Source: Paramecium tetraurelia
Lineage: Eukaryota; Ciliophora; Oligohymenophorea; Peniculida; Parameciidae
Reading direction: 5' to 3'
DNA: 64,000 nucleotides
NCBI RefSeq assembly: GCF_000165425.1
Contig: NW_001799488.1
Location: 236,957 to 300,956, forward strand
Under the pieces are notes generated by a model. That model had not been told where the DNA came from and did no database searches. It saw only the letters and a list, made by a program, of their open reading frames with translations. The position numbers and the translations under genes are program-made. Shown here in pieces: positions 48,107 through 60,176 of the stretch (within the stretch, counting starts at the first letter, position 1; each line of letters opens with the position of its first letter).

Positions 48107-50361
48107 TCAAATTTCTATATTAGATAACGTTCCTGCCAATAACTCTGCATAACTCTACAATTGACTTGTCAAAGGTTCCTCTATTCCAAAAAAATTTTCG
48201 CTGACCTCTAATAAGTGTTCCCTTTCAATGTAAATCAACAACTTGTTTTTTAAACAAGTCTAACTTCATAAAAATATTATACCTCAACTATTCCTATTAC
48301 CTTATCCTTGTTATTTAATAAAGGTTTAATAAAAATGGGTAAAATAGATGTCACATCAACCTTTGAATAAAATTTTACTGATCTCTTGATATCATTTACG
48401 ACTCTACTTATTCTTCACTCTCATTCCTACCAATCCATATTCTAATGAAAAGATCTCTTCCTTCTGATTCATTCTTCACAAAGTAAAATTTTATCATCTA
48501 TAATCCAAGTATCCTCTTAAAACTTAATTTGATCCTGTCACTTGCTATTTATTTACTTTTGGTTCTTAAAGTATATATTAACTGATTAATCATCAGACTT
48601 CCATACTTTTAAGCTATTTACCAACTTTCCTTATGAACCAACCTTTAAATTATTATTCCTAAAAATCTGCATATAATTATTCCAAAACATTCTTCATCAG
48701 ACGAAAATTATTCCTGTTCTGAATTCAAAATTATCAAACTACATCTTACTCTATTCTAACCTATACAAAATATTGGCAATATTAATGCATTTTTTCCGTA
48801 TTCAGGTTCTTCACTCTTCTTTATTCGATATATTATTGGCTTTTTTGGCTTCTAACTTATGTTTTGGGGTTTAATACATCTTGAAGGTATCTGCTACTCT
48901 TGATTTCTGTATTTTTATTTTATTATTATCACCAAAATAAACCCTACTAATCCTTTATCCTATAATGCCATTATTTATTATTTAGTCTTTAAATAAGAAT
49001 ACAATAACCCATTTTTAGAATCCAACAACTGTAATTTAGCTGTCTCACATTTAAATACTCAAGGTAACTGTCTATTTACATAAAAAATTAGATCTTCTAT
49101 TGTTTAGGAATTGCTGAACTCTTACATTTTTAATAACAGCTAATTTAACCTCTCAGAAAAATCTTCGAAGAACAGCAATTGATTGCTATAATAAGTGATT
49201 TGCTGTTTTAGACTTCCTAAGATTATTAAGATATTTATTAAAGGGTATTTAAAACACCTTTCTCACATAGATCATTAATAAAGTTTGAGGATCAAATTTC
49301 GAACACACAATTCTAAAATCCAAATTTTTTGGTATTATCAATACATTCTCAAATTCTACAAATTTATCTGATAGAATTTACAGCATTCATACAAATTAAA
49401 TTGAGTAATGATCTATTGAGAATGAATTAAAAGTAACTATTACAAAATTGAATGATTAAAAATATGAATAAATTTGAATTTATTTTATTTTATTATTCAA
49501 TGACAATTCATTATCATCCTTCTTAATAAACCCTCTAATTTCATCATCTTTATTATTTTTCCTCAATTTATCAATTATTTTTTATAACAGACTTACTACT
49601 ATTTGATTTTAATTTAATTTCCCTTGAATGCTGTCAACCTTCTAATTCTTTCTTTCCAATTCTCTTTTCAATTATTCATTTTCCTTCATTAAAATAGTTA
49701 AATTTGATCTCATTTAAAAAATATTGATACAGTTTTGAGATAAAATAGATTGATTTATTATCTTACATTTTATTTAATTTATTTTATATTCTTTTAAACA
49801 ATATATTCAATTCTCTTTTCTAATGCACTTGGTATTTTGACTTTAATTTCGTTTAGATCTTTACTTTTTTTAAGTACTTTTAATATTTTTTAATCTTCCT
49901 CTATCAATTTATTACTTCTAGATGAATTGATCTCCACTTCTTATTGTATTGACTTATTCCGATAAAATAATTTAGCCTTTTTCAATGCCTACTTATTGAA
50001 CACTAGAAAATAAAAAATGGTGTAATTGAAGCTTTCTTTTACTTTCTGTTTAAACAGCCTAAATAGATTTCAATTTTAGATGTATTTTAAATAGTGTTGA
50101 CAATTGAAAGTAAGATTTATTCAATTTTTTAGATAGTAGGTAGACTGTTTACTTCATTTTGTGTGATGTAATAAACTTAAATAAGGAATTCTAAACTAGT
50201 GCATCTAGATATCAATCTATTTTGAAAATCTATTAGTTTACTTAGACTTCGAAATTTTCATTACCCTCTATCAATAATCTTTTCTCTTTGCTGTAGACAC
50301 TCAAATTTATGTGGTAATATCAATGTTTATTATGATCGCTTATTGGTCGAGGAGTACTCAT
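48107..50361 (-). CDS. Coiled-coil protein with C2-like start and in-frame TGA
   Basis: Exons read on the minus strand give a C2-domain-like beginning (YYHINLSVYSKEKRLLIEG, KIEIYLGCLNRKQKKASIT), a polar linker, a clear coiled coil (MKENEQLKRELERKNQKVD, VLKKSKDLNEIKVKI) and a C-terminus ending SYAELLAGTLSNIEI at TGA 48107. From the only plausible ATG (50361-50359) codon 14 is TGA (50320-50322), at a place where Trp would suit the C2 pattern; no GT...AG intron removes it. Either the start is elsewhere, or the base is wrong, or the gene is broken or read through. C2 plus coiled-coil architecture occurs in centriolar and ciliary proteins. Several internal introns are approximate. Confidence 0.5.
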
Positions 50362-50516
50362 TTAAGTAGTTCTTTAATGATCATTAGATTAAGGTTATTT
50401 GGACAGTAGGGGCACTAATTAATAATGTTTCTTTTTTATTATATTTATAAATAAATTATTAATCTTAGTATATGTTTTTTTTTATTTTATGGAACTTTAT
50501 TTCTATTTGTTAAAAC

Positions 50517-51320
50517 TCAAAATCTTATACGAATTTACAAATAGTAAAGTATTATTATGCTTTATTCGAATTCCCTAAAATAATATTTAGAAATGTTAAT
50601 TAGAAAATAATGGTATTTAAAATTCATCTTTTAACAGGATCCTGAGATTTCTTCTTGACAAAAGTTGTTTATCATCACAAGTTATATAAACCATTCAATT
50701 TATTATTTACTTGAATATCTATCAAAAATCTACAATAAAATTTGAATTATTCAAATTTACACATCCTGTTTTTTTAATTAATTGTAAACCCATTTACTTG
50801 AGCAATCTACACGATAATTCTATTTAAAGTTGATTAAGTAAAATTCTAAAAAATCGATTTCTTATTAAACTATTGTAAAAATGATTGTAATACCTAGTTT
50901 ATGAAAAACAGATAACGTTATATTTGAATTTTGCATATTATTGATATTCAACAGCTTACTATTGTTATTTCTTAAAAATTCTTCAGTTTCAATTTATTAA
51001 CTATCTATGTATAAATTTTTTTATATTTATATTTCTCAACTACTACTCCTAATTTAGTAGTTTTTTTGTTCTTCCTCCTATTTAATTCTTTAATTATTCC
51101 CATATAAATTGAGTCTCTAATATTTTAATCTATTCAAAGAAACAAAACCACATAAAAAAAAATGATTTCTTACAATATTACCTATCTAAACTCCAACGTA
51201 ATTATATATTCATATTAGCAAAGGAATCACGCTATTTTTATTATTTTCTTTTCTCAGAAATTCGATAGATTAATATCTAATAGGAGGCATCATTTACTAC
51301 CTTTTAAATTTTTTATTCAT
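50517..51320 (-). CDS. Hypothetical protein with unclear 5' structure
   Basis: The 3' half splices well: a 24-nt intron (GTATTACAATC...CAATAG) and a 33-nt intron join QKNLYIDSQQIETEEFLRN, QQEIDFLEFYLINFKQNY and IFDRYSSKQQIEWFIQLV into one frame ending at TGA 50517. Toward the 5' end, possible starts at 51320 or 51290 lead into an exon that meets TGA before a normal-length intron can be placed, and another TGA lies near a Ser-rich run. The gene may therefore have an atypically long intron or be partly decayed. No motif was recognised. Confidence 0.4.
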
Positions 51321-51925
51321 TTTTCTAACTCAATCCTACCAGAGAAGTGAAGTCTTCGTAAGTAAATTAGATTCAAGCAAGGCAAAAAATAGTAAAACAA
51401 TAAATGATCTTAATATCTCCAAAATCTAGTTTTAACTTAAAATTTTAGTTTATAATATAATATTTTTAGCTCAATTTTGATATTCTTTTTTTAGCTGTTT
51501 TGATTATATGAAACTTTAATGATCAAACTATTATTTTAGAGAAGGAAAATATTTTTGATGGAAAAACAATTTATGATATTTTGAAAACAACTAAATGAAC
51601 ATCATTATTAGAGTGAAGTTGTGAAGTTGTAGTAGATTAGATATATTATATGAGCAATTTTTTTGAAAAAAGAAATATAATGGGGATTTTTAATACGCTA
51701 ATTTTGTTTTAAAAATAATAAGCGTATTATAAATCAGAAAATTGAGAAAGTTAAATTGCTAAACAAAAAATTTGAATATTTATATAAAGCTTACATTAAT
51801 TAAATTTTTCAATAAATATTATCCATGATTATTAAATATGATCTAATTTATATTTAATATGATTCAACCCTCTATAAATATTCAACTATATTATAAATTA
51901 TATTCTTTAGTTATTAATATTAAAG
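51321..51925. other. Intergenic, AT-rich, no gene seen
   Basis: About 600 bp with runs of A/T, many TGA codons and no protein-like frame on either strand. Probably the divergent promoter region between the preceding minus-strand gene and the plus-strand genes to the right. No repeat or RNA gene was recognised. Confidence 0.45.
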
Positions 51926-52102
51926 ATGGCAAATTAAAGAAATCAAAAGGTCTTAAGTTTGTTTATGGATATCAATGTGTATTTTACAAAAACAAGTGCA
52001 ATTGAACATTATAAATGGTTGAAAGATCAAGAAATGAAAATTCAACATTATACTACATTTAACAATAAGTATTTAGAAATGAATTTTATATAATAATTAT
52101 GA
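51926..52102 (+). CDS. Small ORF, possible short protein (58 residues)
   Basis: ATG 51926 to TGA 52100-52102, 59 codons. The peptide reads naturally (KVLSLFMDINVYFTKTSAIE, EHYKWLKDQEMKIQHYTT) and uses TAA as Gln. It ends only 29 bp before the channel gene's start. It could be a real small gene or a remnant of a longer one; there is no cysteine or catalytic motif. Confidence 0.35.
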
Positions 52103-52131
52103 TAAATTTATCATATGAAAGTGATCATAAG

Positions 52132-55100
52132 ATGGGAATCCAAAGAATATCAAGTTCATAAATGCCTAAATCTTTACAATCTCCATCGGATCTAAAACCT
52201 CCAACTATTAATTCATCTCTTTTGAGTAATATAAATCCATTCTCTGATGTTGTAAAATGATATCTCATAGTTAGAGCATTCCTAGATAAAACGATCCATA
52301 AGGATCAAGTCATAAAAATATTGGAGATCCTCATGAAGTTAGACTTGTCGATGAAACTGAAACTAAAAGAATGAGAAAGAGTAATTTTAATAGGTTTAAG
52401 AAGTTTGTATTCTCATAACCTAATTCAGATAAAGAAATATTAGATAAAAAAATCATTTCTAAATTTATTAGTGTTCTCAAATAAAAGGCATATATTTATC
52501 ATGACTGCTTTTTTAACTCATTATAAAAAGAAATTTTAACTGAAAAATATATGACATTGCCAAATAATACATTTACTAATAATGGAAACAAAAATCAAAT
52601 AATATTGGATTTTTCATTTTATTTCATTTGGGATTTGCTCAATTTATTCTAAATCATAATTTTGTTATTTTGGATAATCTTTAAAATTGCATTTAATTCC
52701 ACAAATCAATATTTAACACAAGTCATTTTCATATTATTTATTGTACTTGATATATTTATTTGCTTAATATCCCCATACCTATAAAAAGGATACATGATTC
52801 TTAATAAAATCGATGTTATTCGTAATTCAATCCCTTGTACGATAATTATAAATTTAATATATTCAGTTTCAACGACAATATTATTATTATAGGATAATAA
52901 TGATGAAATTTTGCTCATTTTATATGCCTTTTAATTGATTTCATCATTTGCTAAACTAAATAAAATTTAGAATAAATTATCAGATTTTACTTCCTTAAAT
53001 TTTGAACTTCTTGTTAATATAGGTTAATTAGTGTTTTTACTACATTTAAGTTCATGTATTTGGCATATTATAGGAATAAATGATGAAAATTCATGGATCT
53101 ATAAAAATAATTTAGATGAATCAGATAAAATTACGAGATATTGTCATGCGTTCTTTTATTCGATATCTTTATTATTTAATGTAGGTTCAAGTAATATAAT
53201 TATTACAACAAATACAGAATTGATTTTCTCGAGTGTTTTAATTTTTCTCTCTATTTGGATTTGCTGTCTAATATTGTTATAATTAAATTAATATTTAAAG
53301 CACTTTTATGAATAATAACTTGATATATTGTATTTTTTATTAATGATTATTTTAGTAAGGAAATGGAAACTATAAATGCTTTCTTAAATAGAAGAAAAGT
53401 TCCATTCTTAATAAAATGTAAAGTTAGAAATTATATTAAGTACATGTTTTAAAAATAAAAAAGAAATGATTATGAGGTATTTTATAAAATGGTAAACTTA
53501 GATAAGATTTAAAATATTCTATAATCATTAAGACCAGATCTAAAGGAAGAATTAATTTTATGAATGAGATCAAAAGCCTTGTCTTCTTGTAAACTACTAT
53601 AAAAATTCTCAAAAGATTCACTTTACTAATTAACTAAATATATGGAACATATCCATTACAATCCAAATGAAATAATTTAATAGCAGGATTAATCGTTGTA
53701 TTTGATTGATTCAGGAGAAATTGAAGTTTATGAATATGATAAACCATTGTTAACATTAAAATAAGGAGACTATTTTGGAGAAATTCCCTTTTTTTCTGAT
53801 ATTTCAAGCAAAACAATTTTTAAGGCCTTAGAATTTACTCGACTATATAAAATTAATTAATCTAATTTCTTACAAATTATCTCCTCAAATAAAGTGGATC
53901 ATGAAAGATTTATCTATATCAAACATTCACTTATAAATGGAAATTTTAACGTTATTAATATAAAATGTTACTCTTGCAATTCTTCTAATCATTTAATAAA
54001 CAGTTGCCCTTTGTTGAACTATAAACCAGATATTGAAAAGATGATTAAAAAAGATAATTTTCATTAATAGAATAGAACAAAATTTTTTCGGGATAAAAAC
54101 GTAGATTAGAGAGATTTTAATAAGACTTTTAAAAGGATTTTCGTAAGAATTTCATTAAATTTAGATCAATTTTGATGCTTTAAAAATGTTTAGATTGAAA
54201 TATGATCTTATTGATCAAGATGATTTCTATCCAAGAAGCAATGAAATAATTGAGACTGAAGATATTGAATCTGATACAGAATCAGCTGAATCTTATGAAT
54301 AATATTAATCAGATTAAATACTCTCAGATAATAGGTTTATTGATAAATAAGATGGGTATAGTTTTTTAATTATCATTTAGTACAATCGTTAGTATTATAA
54401 AGTAATAAGATTAATTGAGAGACAATTCTAAAATATTATTAGAAGTTGATGATAATATTGAAGAAATGTTTATAATTAGGCCAAATAATTAAAAAACAAC
54501 AATTAGTACAGCCTAATTCTAATTTGAATAGTAATAACAATAATAGTAATAATAGTAATAATAATAACAATAATCATAGTAATAATAGTAATAATAATAA
54601 TAATAAGCAAATCAAGCATCATATAGATTTTCGTTAATGCCAATAGATACAAAGGTTAGAAAACAATCATCTTCGCAATTAGAATAAGTATCATCTCAAA
54701 ATATAGCTACTGAAGGATAGATTCCATCAGTAAAAGGATCAAAACATAATTCCCAAATTGCTTTTAAAGGTGAATATAGTGATAAATTAAAATTTGGATC
54801 TTAAAATAAAATTGCAAGTTATATAAGTCTTGATAATAAGATAAAAAAAAACTTATCAAGAATAAAAGAAGAAGATTCTGATACATTAAATTTATCAAAT
54901 CGCTATAATTCAGATGAATAACAAAGTTCATAAAACATGAGGTATTTTTATAGATAAAGTCAAAATTCATTGCCTTCAAGAAATACCTATTTGAGGCCAT
55001 CTATGAAAAGAATTTCATCTAAAATATCATCTATTAATTTTATACCTGGAACAAGAACATATAATAAAACAAATACACCATTTACAAGATCTTTTGTAAA

Positions 55101-55386
55101 CTTTCCTACCACAGGAATAGTGGATTTAAGTATGTACAAAAGAGAAGATTATAAATCTGAAGATTTTGAGATGATGTTTGTTTATACAATATATTTTCCT
55201 TTAGGAAATTATCCAAATATAATAAAGAGGTTGAATTATTATTTAAAATGCCAATTGTAAGAATTTGTTCAATCTAAATATACCTTTTAATATAAAGTAA
55301 AATAGTTAAGTTAGAAACACAGTTTATTGTAAATGAATCCAGATTTGTTAAACGTTAAGAGTTAATCTAAAACAATATTTGAATGA
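52132..55386 (+). CDS. CNG/HCN-like voltage-type cation channel with CNBD and polyQ tail; in-frame TGA
   Basis: The N-terminus is cytosolic; six membrane segments follow from about 52.6 kb; the pore region reads SISLLFNVGSSNIIITTNTE; then come a C-linker (RRKVPFLIKCKVRNYIKY, SLRPDLKEELIL) and a cyclic-nucleotide-binding-type domain (SLYLIDSGEIEVYEYDK, LKQGDYFGEIPFF). The tail contains a Gln run coded by TAA/TAG and ends SQSKTIFE at TGA 55384. Introns: 52252-52274, 53330-53355 and two more 22-25-nt ones in the tail. TGA at 53561-53563 falls in frame between EELIL and MRSKALSS with no intron to remove it. The pore has GSS where K+ channels have GYG. A YFPLGN motif near the end is common in ciliate channels. 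It is either a diverged channel or a pseudogene. Confidence 0.78.
54520..54610 (+). repeat. AAT-type triplet microsatellite encoding polyglutamine
   Basis: A run of TAA/TAG/CAA triplets (seen as repeating AATAATAGT units) lying in frame inside the channel gene. With the ciliate code it encodes an almost unbroken glutamine tract of about 30 residues, interrupted by one Ser. The same DNA would be a row of stop codons in the standard code. It is likely to vary in length between strains by replication slippage. Confidence 0.85.
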
Positions 55387-55428
55387 TTAGAAATATTTTT
55401 TTATAAATAACACAAAATTACTTAGGTA

Positions 55429-56011
55429 TCATGGTTTTTGTCTTTCTATTAATAATTCATTGTATAATTTATTAATTTCAATATATTTATTCTTCCATTT
55501 GATGGCTTCTATTTTGTTTTATGATGACTCTCTCTATAGTTTTATGATGACTTTTTGTAATTCAATAATTTAATCTTTCAAATTATCTTCTTTATCATCA
55601 AGTCTTCTCTCTGAATCCAATGCTGTACTAATAGTGTTATTTTCTTAAGTTCTACTCATTTGATTCATTAAATCTAATTTATCACATTGATATAAGTTTG
55701 ATTTTAACTTTCTAATTTCCTCCTTGTAACCTTAGGCTTCAGAAGCCAAATCTTCCTATCATAGTGTATTAGCATACATATTCTTTTTCTAAATATGAAG
55801 CCTTTTGTTAACTATAACATAATTCCTCCTCTAATTGTTATATTTTTTTCATCCATTTTTATTCATACTATTTTAAATCAACAACTTAAGCCTATTATGG
55901 TACAATCGAGATTGGAACTTAAGCATAATGCCTTGGAGATTGATTTAAATTACAATTGTTGTGACTAACAAACTATCTTGGGGATAAAGGCAATTAATAA
56001 TAATTTTACAT
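55429..56011 (-). CDS. Coiled-coil protein (186 residues)
   Basis: One 22-nt intron, 55756-55777; exons of 234 and 327 nt are in phase. A polar N-terminus (MQNYYQLPLSPRQFVSHNN) leads into a long coiled coil from about residue 55 to the end (YEQKWMKKIQQLEEELCYS, YKEEIRKLKSNLYQCDKL, IIELQKVIIKLQRESSQN). No other domain. It is tail-to-tail with the channel gene, 42 bp apart. Cytoskeletal or basal-body roles are typical of such proteins in ciliates but nothing here proves that. Confidence 0.68.
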
Positions 56012-56212
56012 CTAATTTATATTATTATACATTTATAATCTAATGCTTGTTTCAAATATGGGATTATTTATTTCTTTACAATCTCTGAGACTTCCAATTA
56101 TTTAATTATTATAGTTAGAAGTGTTTTGTCATTCAAATAATTAAATACTAGATATCAAATCATCGAAATCTATATTAAATTAATTTGCTATAAAATTCTA
56201 AATCTATCCAAA

Positions 56213-57159
56213 ATGTCAGATATCATGATAGAGAATCAAGATGATATTGTCAAATAAAATATCATAGCTGAAGGACATGACTTTGAAAATTCATCTGAGC
56301 AAAGATTACCAACTTTGATGAATCAAAGTTCTATACCTTCTCCAGTTCTTATCTCTGAATACAATCCTACAAATACTGACTTATTTTTAAATACTCCAGT
56401 ACCAAAAGGAATCACTTTAGAATGTGATGTGAAAATTATAAAAGGATGGTTTGGTCTCCACACATTATATAATTTCTATCATTCCAAGACAAAACAACTC
56501 CTACTATAAGTGAGAAAATAATAATGTCCAGGGAGTCACAAGTTTTAGTTGAGTAAATCAGAAACTGAGCTCGATCTTGTAGGAACTTTAGAGTAATTTT
56601 TAATATTAAAATTTAGGTCTAATTTTATTGGTACAGAATTCATTTTATACTCTAAAGGGCTTTCACACAAGAATACAAATGATTTATAGACTTTAAGATA
56701 AGAATTAGCATTCATCCAATATGAATATCAAATCTTAAAAACTAGAAGTAATCTACTTTATCTATTTAAGGAAATCTCTTTAAAGTATTCATTCCTTCTT
56801 TAATAGAAGGTCAACCTTACAGAGTTGTTCCTCAAGATGAGAATACAGGATTAAAAATAAAAAGGAGATTTAAAAATAAAAGAAATGATGAATATTTTGA
56901 ATTTCAAACTTAAGAACCTGTTTGGAGTTCAAAACTTTAATCATTTATACTACCATTTAACTCTAGAGTAAATAGTGCATCTATTCATAATTTTTTGCTT
57001 AATTAATTGAAGGAGGATGACAGATTAAGCAAAGATATCGCAATATAGTTTGGAAAGTGTGATAACAAATTATTAAACATTGATATCGCTTATCCTTTCA
57101 CTCCTTTATAAGCATTCTCAATTATTATTAGCTAATTGGATAATAAATTATTAGTCTGA
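56213..57159 (+). CDS. Tubby-family protein
   Basis: 307 residues, one 23-nt intron 56748-56770, in phase. After ~60 disordered residues the tubby domain begins: FLNTPVPKGITLECDVKI, YHSKTKQLLLQVRK, LRSNFIGTEF-type strand (KFRSNFIGTEFILYSKG), RQELAFIQYEYQIL, VFIPSLIEGQPYRVV, EPVWSSKLQSFILPFNSRV and FTPLQAFSIIISQLDNKL. Tubby domains bind PI(4,5)P2 and, in TULP proteins, deliver membrane cargo into cilia with IFT-A. The usual C-terminal ACE-type ending is replaced by NKLLV. A role in ciliary membrane traffic is a reasonable inference in a ciliate. Confidence 0.88.
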
Positions 57160-57338
57160 ACTCCTATAATCAATGTTTATTTATATTAATAATAAAATAT
57201 TATGATACTTTGAATTAGATAATTGATCCATTTTTTTATTATATATTGTACCTAATATCATTGATCGAAATGATTTATAAATATATATTTAATATTAGAG
57301 CAAATTTAGATTCAGATTTAATTACATATTCATCATAA

Positions 57339-58602
57339 ATGGAAAATAAATACAAAAAGTAAGTAATTCATTCATTTTCGGATCAAAACAAAAAGAAGGG
57401 TGGCAAAAAGAATGATTAATATTGTTTTGGATAACTAAAGTAAATTAACTAGTTTATATTAAGGATTAGGTGAAGTACAAGAAAAATGAAAATTTAGGTT
57501 AATTAAATCAAAATTTGAATTGTACAAAATAAATAGGAAATATTTCACTCAAAACATATTTTGGTAATCCAGAATTGAAATATTTTGTATTCAATTCGAT
57601 TTTTAGGATCAACTAATAGCAGCAGGTATTAGAATTTTTATATTCAGGTTGCTCCGATGGGACAGTGAAATTATTTAATATAACCACAAGTGAAGTTTGT
57701 TTCTAAATTTTTTAGGGAAATTAACGTTTAATTTATAAGGATTATCAGAAGGATCAACCTCAACAACTAGTATTAGATGGAGGAAAGATTGGGCAAATAA
57801 AGTTAAAGTGTCGTTATAAATGTGAATTCTGATGGATCAATAATGTTTTGGCATGCTTAGAAAGGAAAATAATTGCATAGACTAGTATAAAAGAATAATT
57901 CAATATTATGTATGGATTTAAGATTAGATGGCGAAGTATTTGCTACTTCTGGTAAAGATTGTAAAGTAATTTTATCTAAAATTTATTTAGATCCGAATTT
58001 ATGAAGGGGAAAAAAGGAATTAATTCATACATTTGCTTCAGCCGATTAGTAAAAAGTATCCATTATACTTAGTAATTAAATTGGTCATTTGAACCAAGTG
58101 TTTGCTTTGAAGTTTTTAGAGGAATTTCCAACTATTCTTCTTTCTTGTGGTTGGGATGGTAATCTCGTGATTTGGGATCTTAGGGACAAAAGAATTGTTG
58201 GATCTATATAAGGTCCACATGTATCGGGAGATAGCATAGATTTTAGGTACAAGTCAATATGGCTCTTACAGAACAAATAATTAATTACAACTCTGGGATT
58301 TTGGTAAAAGATCATTAATAACAAATATCAAATGGGATAATGCAGATTCTGAAAACTCTTACACATACTCTTGTTAATTTAGTAAGATAAACGGAGATAC
58401 CATATTGGCAGGTAGTTGTGGGAGGCAAGAAGTAAAGTTGTTTGACTTAAATGATAATTATGAAGTTTGAGGATGGATTCGAGAGTAATAAGAAGGTATA
58501 TATTAATCAATTGTTATAGGGATATATTGTGTTGATTATGGAAACAAATCAAACAAATTTGCATTTGGAGGTGGCGAAGGAGTAGTCAAATTTGTTAATT
58601 GA
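57339..58602 (+). CDS. WD40-repeat protein
   Basis: Multi-exon gene with 20-25-nt introns. Blades seen: DQLIAAGCSDGTVKLFN, NSDGSIMFWHAQKGKQL, DGEVFATSGKDCKIRIYEG, EEFPTILLSCGWDGNLVIWD, QLQLWDFGKRSLITNIKWD, and ILAGSCGRQEVKLFDLND, then NKFAFGGGEGVVKFVN at TGA 58600. It is a beta-propeller scaffold with no additional domain; a Lys-rich N-terminus (DQNKKKGGKKNDQ) precedes it. TGA in NYEV-GW near 58,470 must be removed: a 21-nt GT...AG segment could be an intron but is GC-rich and atypical, so this may instead be a lesion. The first exons are tentative. Confidence 0.72.
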
Positions 58603-58655
58603 ATACATATAAATGAGTAAAATTAATATTATTTTTGATATTAAATATCTAAGTT

Positions 58656-60131
58656 ATGGACCCGTAAAACCTAATAGATAATTTAAATGAAGTGCTTCTA
58701 GGAGATTATTTCACCTACATTGATACTTTGGGCAAGGGAAGCTTTGGTATTGTCGTTGCAGCCTATAGTTCATCATTGGATAAAGTAGTAGCCATTAAAG
58801 TATACCCTAAATTAATATAGATAACCTAATACTTTGAACAAGAAAATGAGTCATCCTTACTACAAGAGTGCCCTCATCCAAATATAGTTAAATTATATAA
58901 AGTAGACTATCCATATATTATTAAAGGTCTTGATTGCACATAATCGAGTCTATTTAATCATGGAAAAATTGGTAGGAACTACATTAGATGTATTAATGAA
59001 AAGTTAAGTTCTTCCAGAAACCTTAACAAGAAACATTATGTTGTAAATCTTGAATGCACTTGTATTTCTCCACAGGAAAGGAATCATCCATAGAGATCTT
59101 AAGCCAGGTTGATAATAACCTCTAATTTAGAAAACATATTCATATGTGATAACAATTATGTAAAATTAATCGATCTTGGATTGGGTTACTAGATGTTGTC
59201 AAGAGGGTTTATCGGTTAATAGGTTGGTACTCCTTATTACATTGCTCCAGAAATCATTAATTAGTAAGAATAGTCTTAAGTATTAATTTGAACCTAAAAT
59301 AGTTAGTCGATATCTTTTCTTTGGGAATTATATTCCATCAAATGATCAACAATTGTCAACATCCACTATGGCAGTAAGGATACACCAAGAAAGACTATTA
59401 TAAGGTCATTTCATCAGAGTTCCTAATTTAATACCCTCCTCAAATGTCTAAGTAAGAGATCATATAATATATTTAGGATGGCTAAAGATTTTGTGGAAAA
59501 CACCGTAACATTCCAATCAATCAATAGGATGACAGCTTAACAATGTCTAGAACATCCTTGGGTCTTAGGGGAATAAATAAAGTCTCACCCAATTACTAAT
59601 AGAGAAATTAAATTAAGATATTAATTTACTAAAAATTTCAATATAGTAAATTAAAAAATAGTAATTTAGATTGTTAAAGCTTTATGGATTCTTAAAATTT
59701 TTAAAGAGTAATGTTCTGAAGAAATCTTCTATATGAAAACTCAAGCATCAGATGAAATTAATGAGGTTGAAGATGAATTACAAGATCCATTATCAAGTAG
59801 AGTTCAAACTGAAAAGTTAATTACAACCGGGAATGGCAGACAATATCGTCTGCATCGTAATACTACAAAGGTTGAAAGGAAACCTTCAATTAAGTTAATC
59901 AAAACTTCATCCCATTAAGATTTAACATAACTAAAATATAAATTTTAAACTTCTAAAAAGTCATTTAGTATATATTCAAAATATAAGTTAGATAATGGAC
60001 ACCTTAAGCATAGATTGAGTGATAATTTAGTAATCCTAAAGACAAATAGTTCACAGAAAATTTCATCCCCAAATATATTGCCTATGATATCTCCTAGTAA
60101 ACATAAAACGTCAAGTTTTAATTTCAGGTGA
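58656..60131 (+). CDS. Serine/threonine protein kinase (ULK/NEK-like ciliate kinase)
   Basis: The kinase domain shows the glycine loop LGKGSFGIVVAAY, catalytic Lys in KVVAIKV, IIHRDLKPEN, activation start IDLGLGYQ and VGTPYYIAPEI, then VDIFSLGIIFHQM and a C-lobe ending CLEHPWVL. Introns of 22-25 nt were resolved after KLYK, DLKP and QMSK, restoring frame. The usual DFG is DLG, which is known in some active kinases. A ~180-residue Lys/Ser-rich tail follows (QYRLHRNTTKVERKPSIKL). Motifs fit a cytosolic Ser/Thr kinase; the subfamily cannot be assigned safely. TGA is at 60129-60131. Confidence 0.87.
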
Positions 60132-60176
60132 TAATGATTTTAATAAAATTTATATTTAATTAATATACATTTCTTA

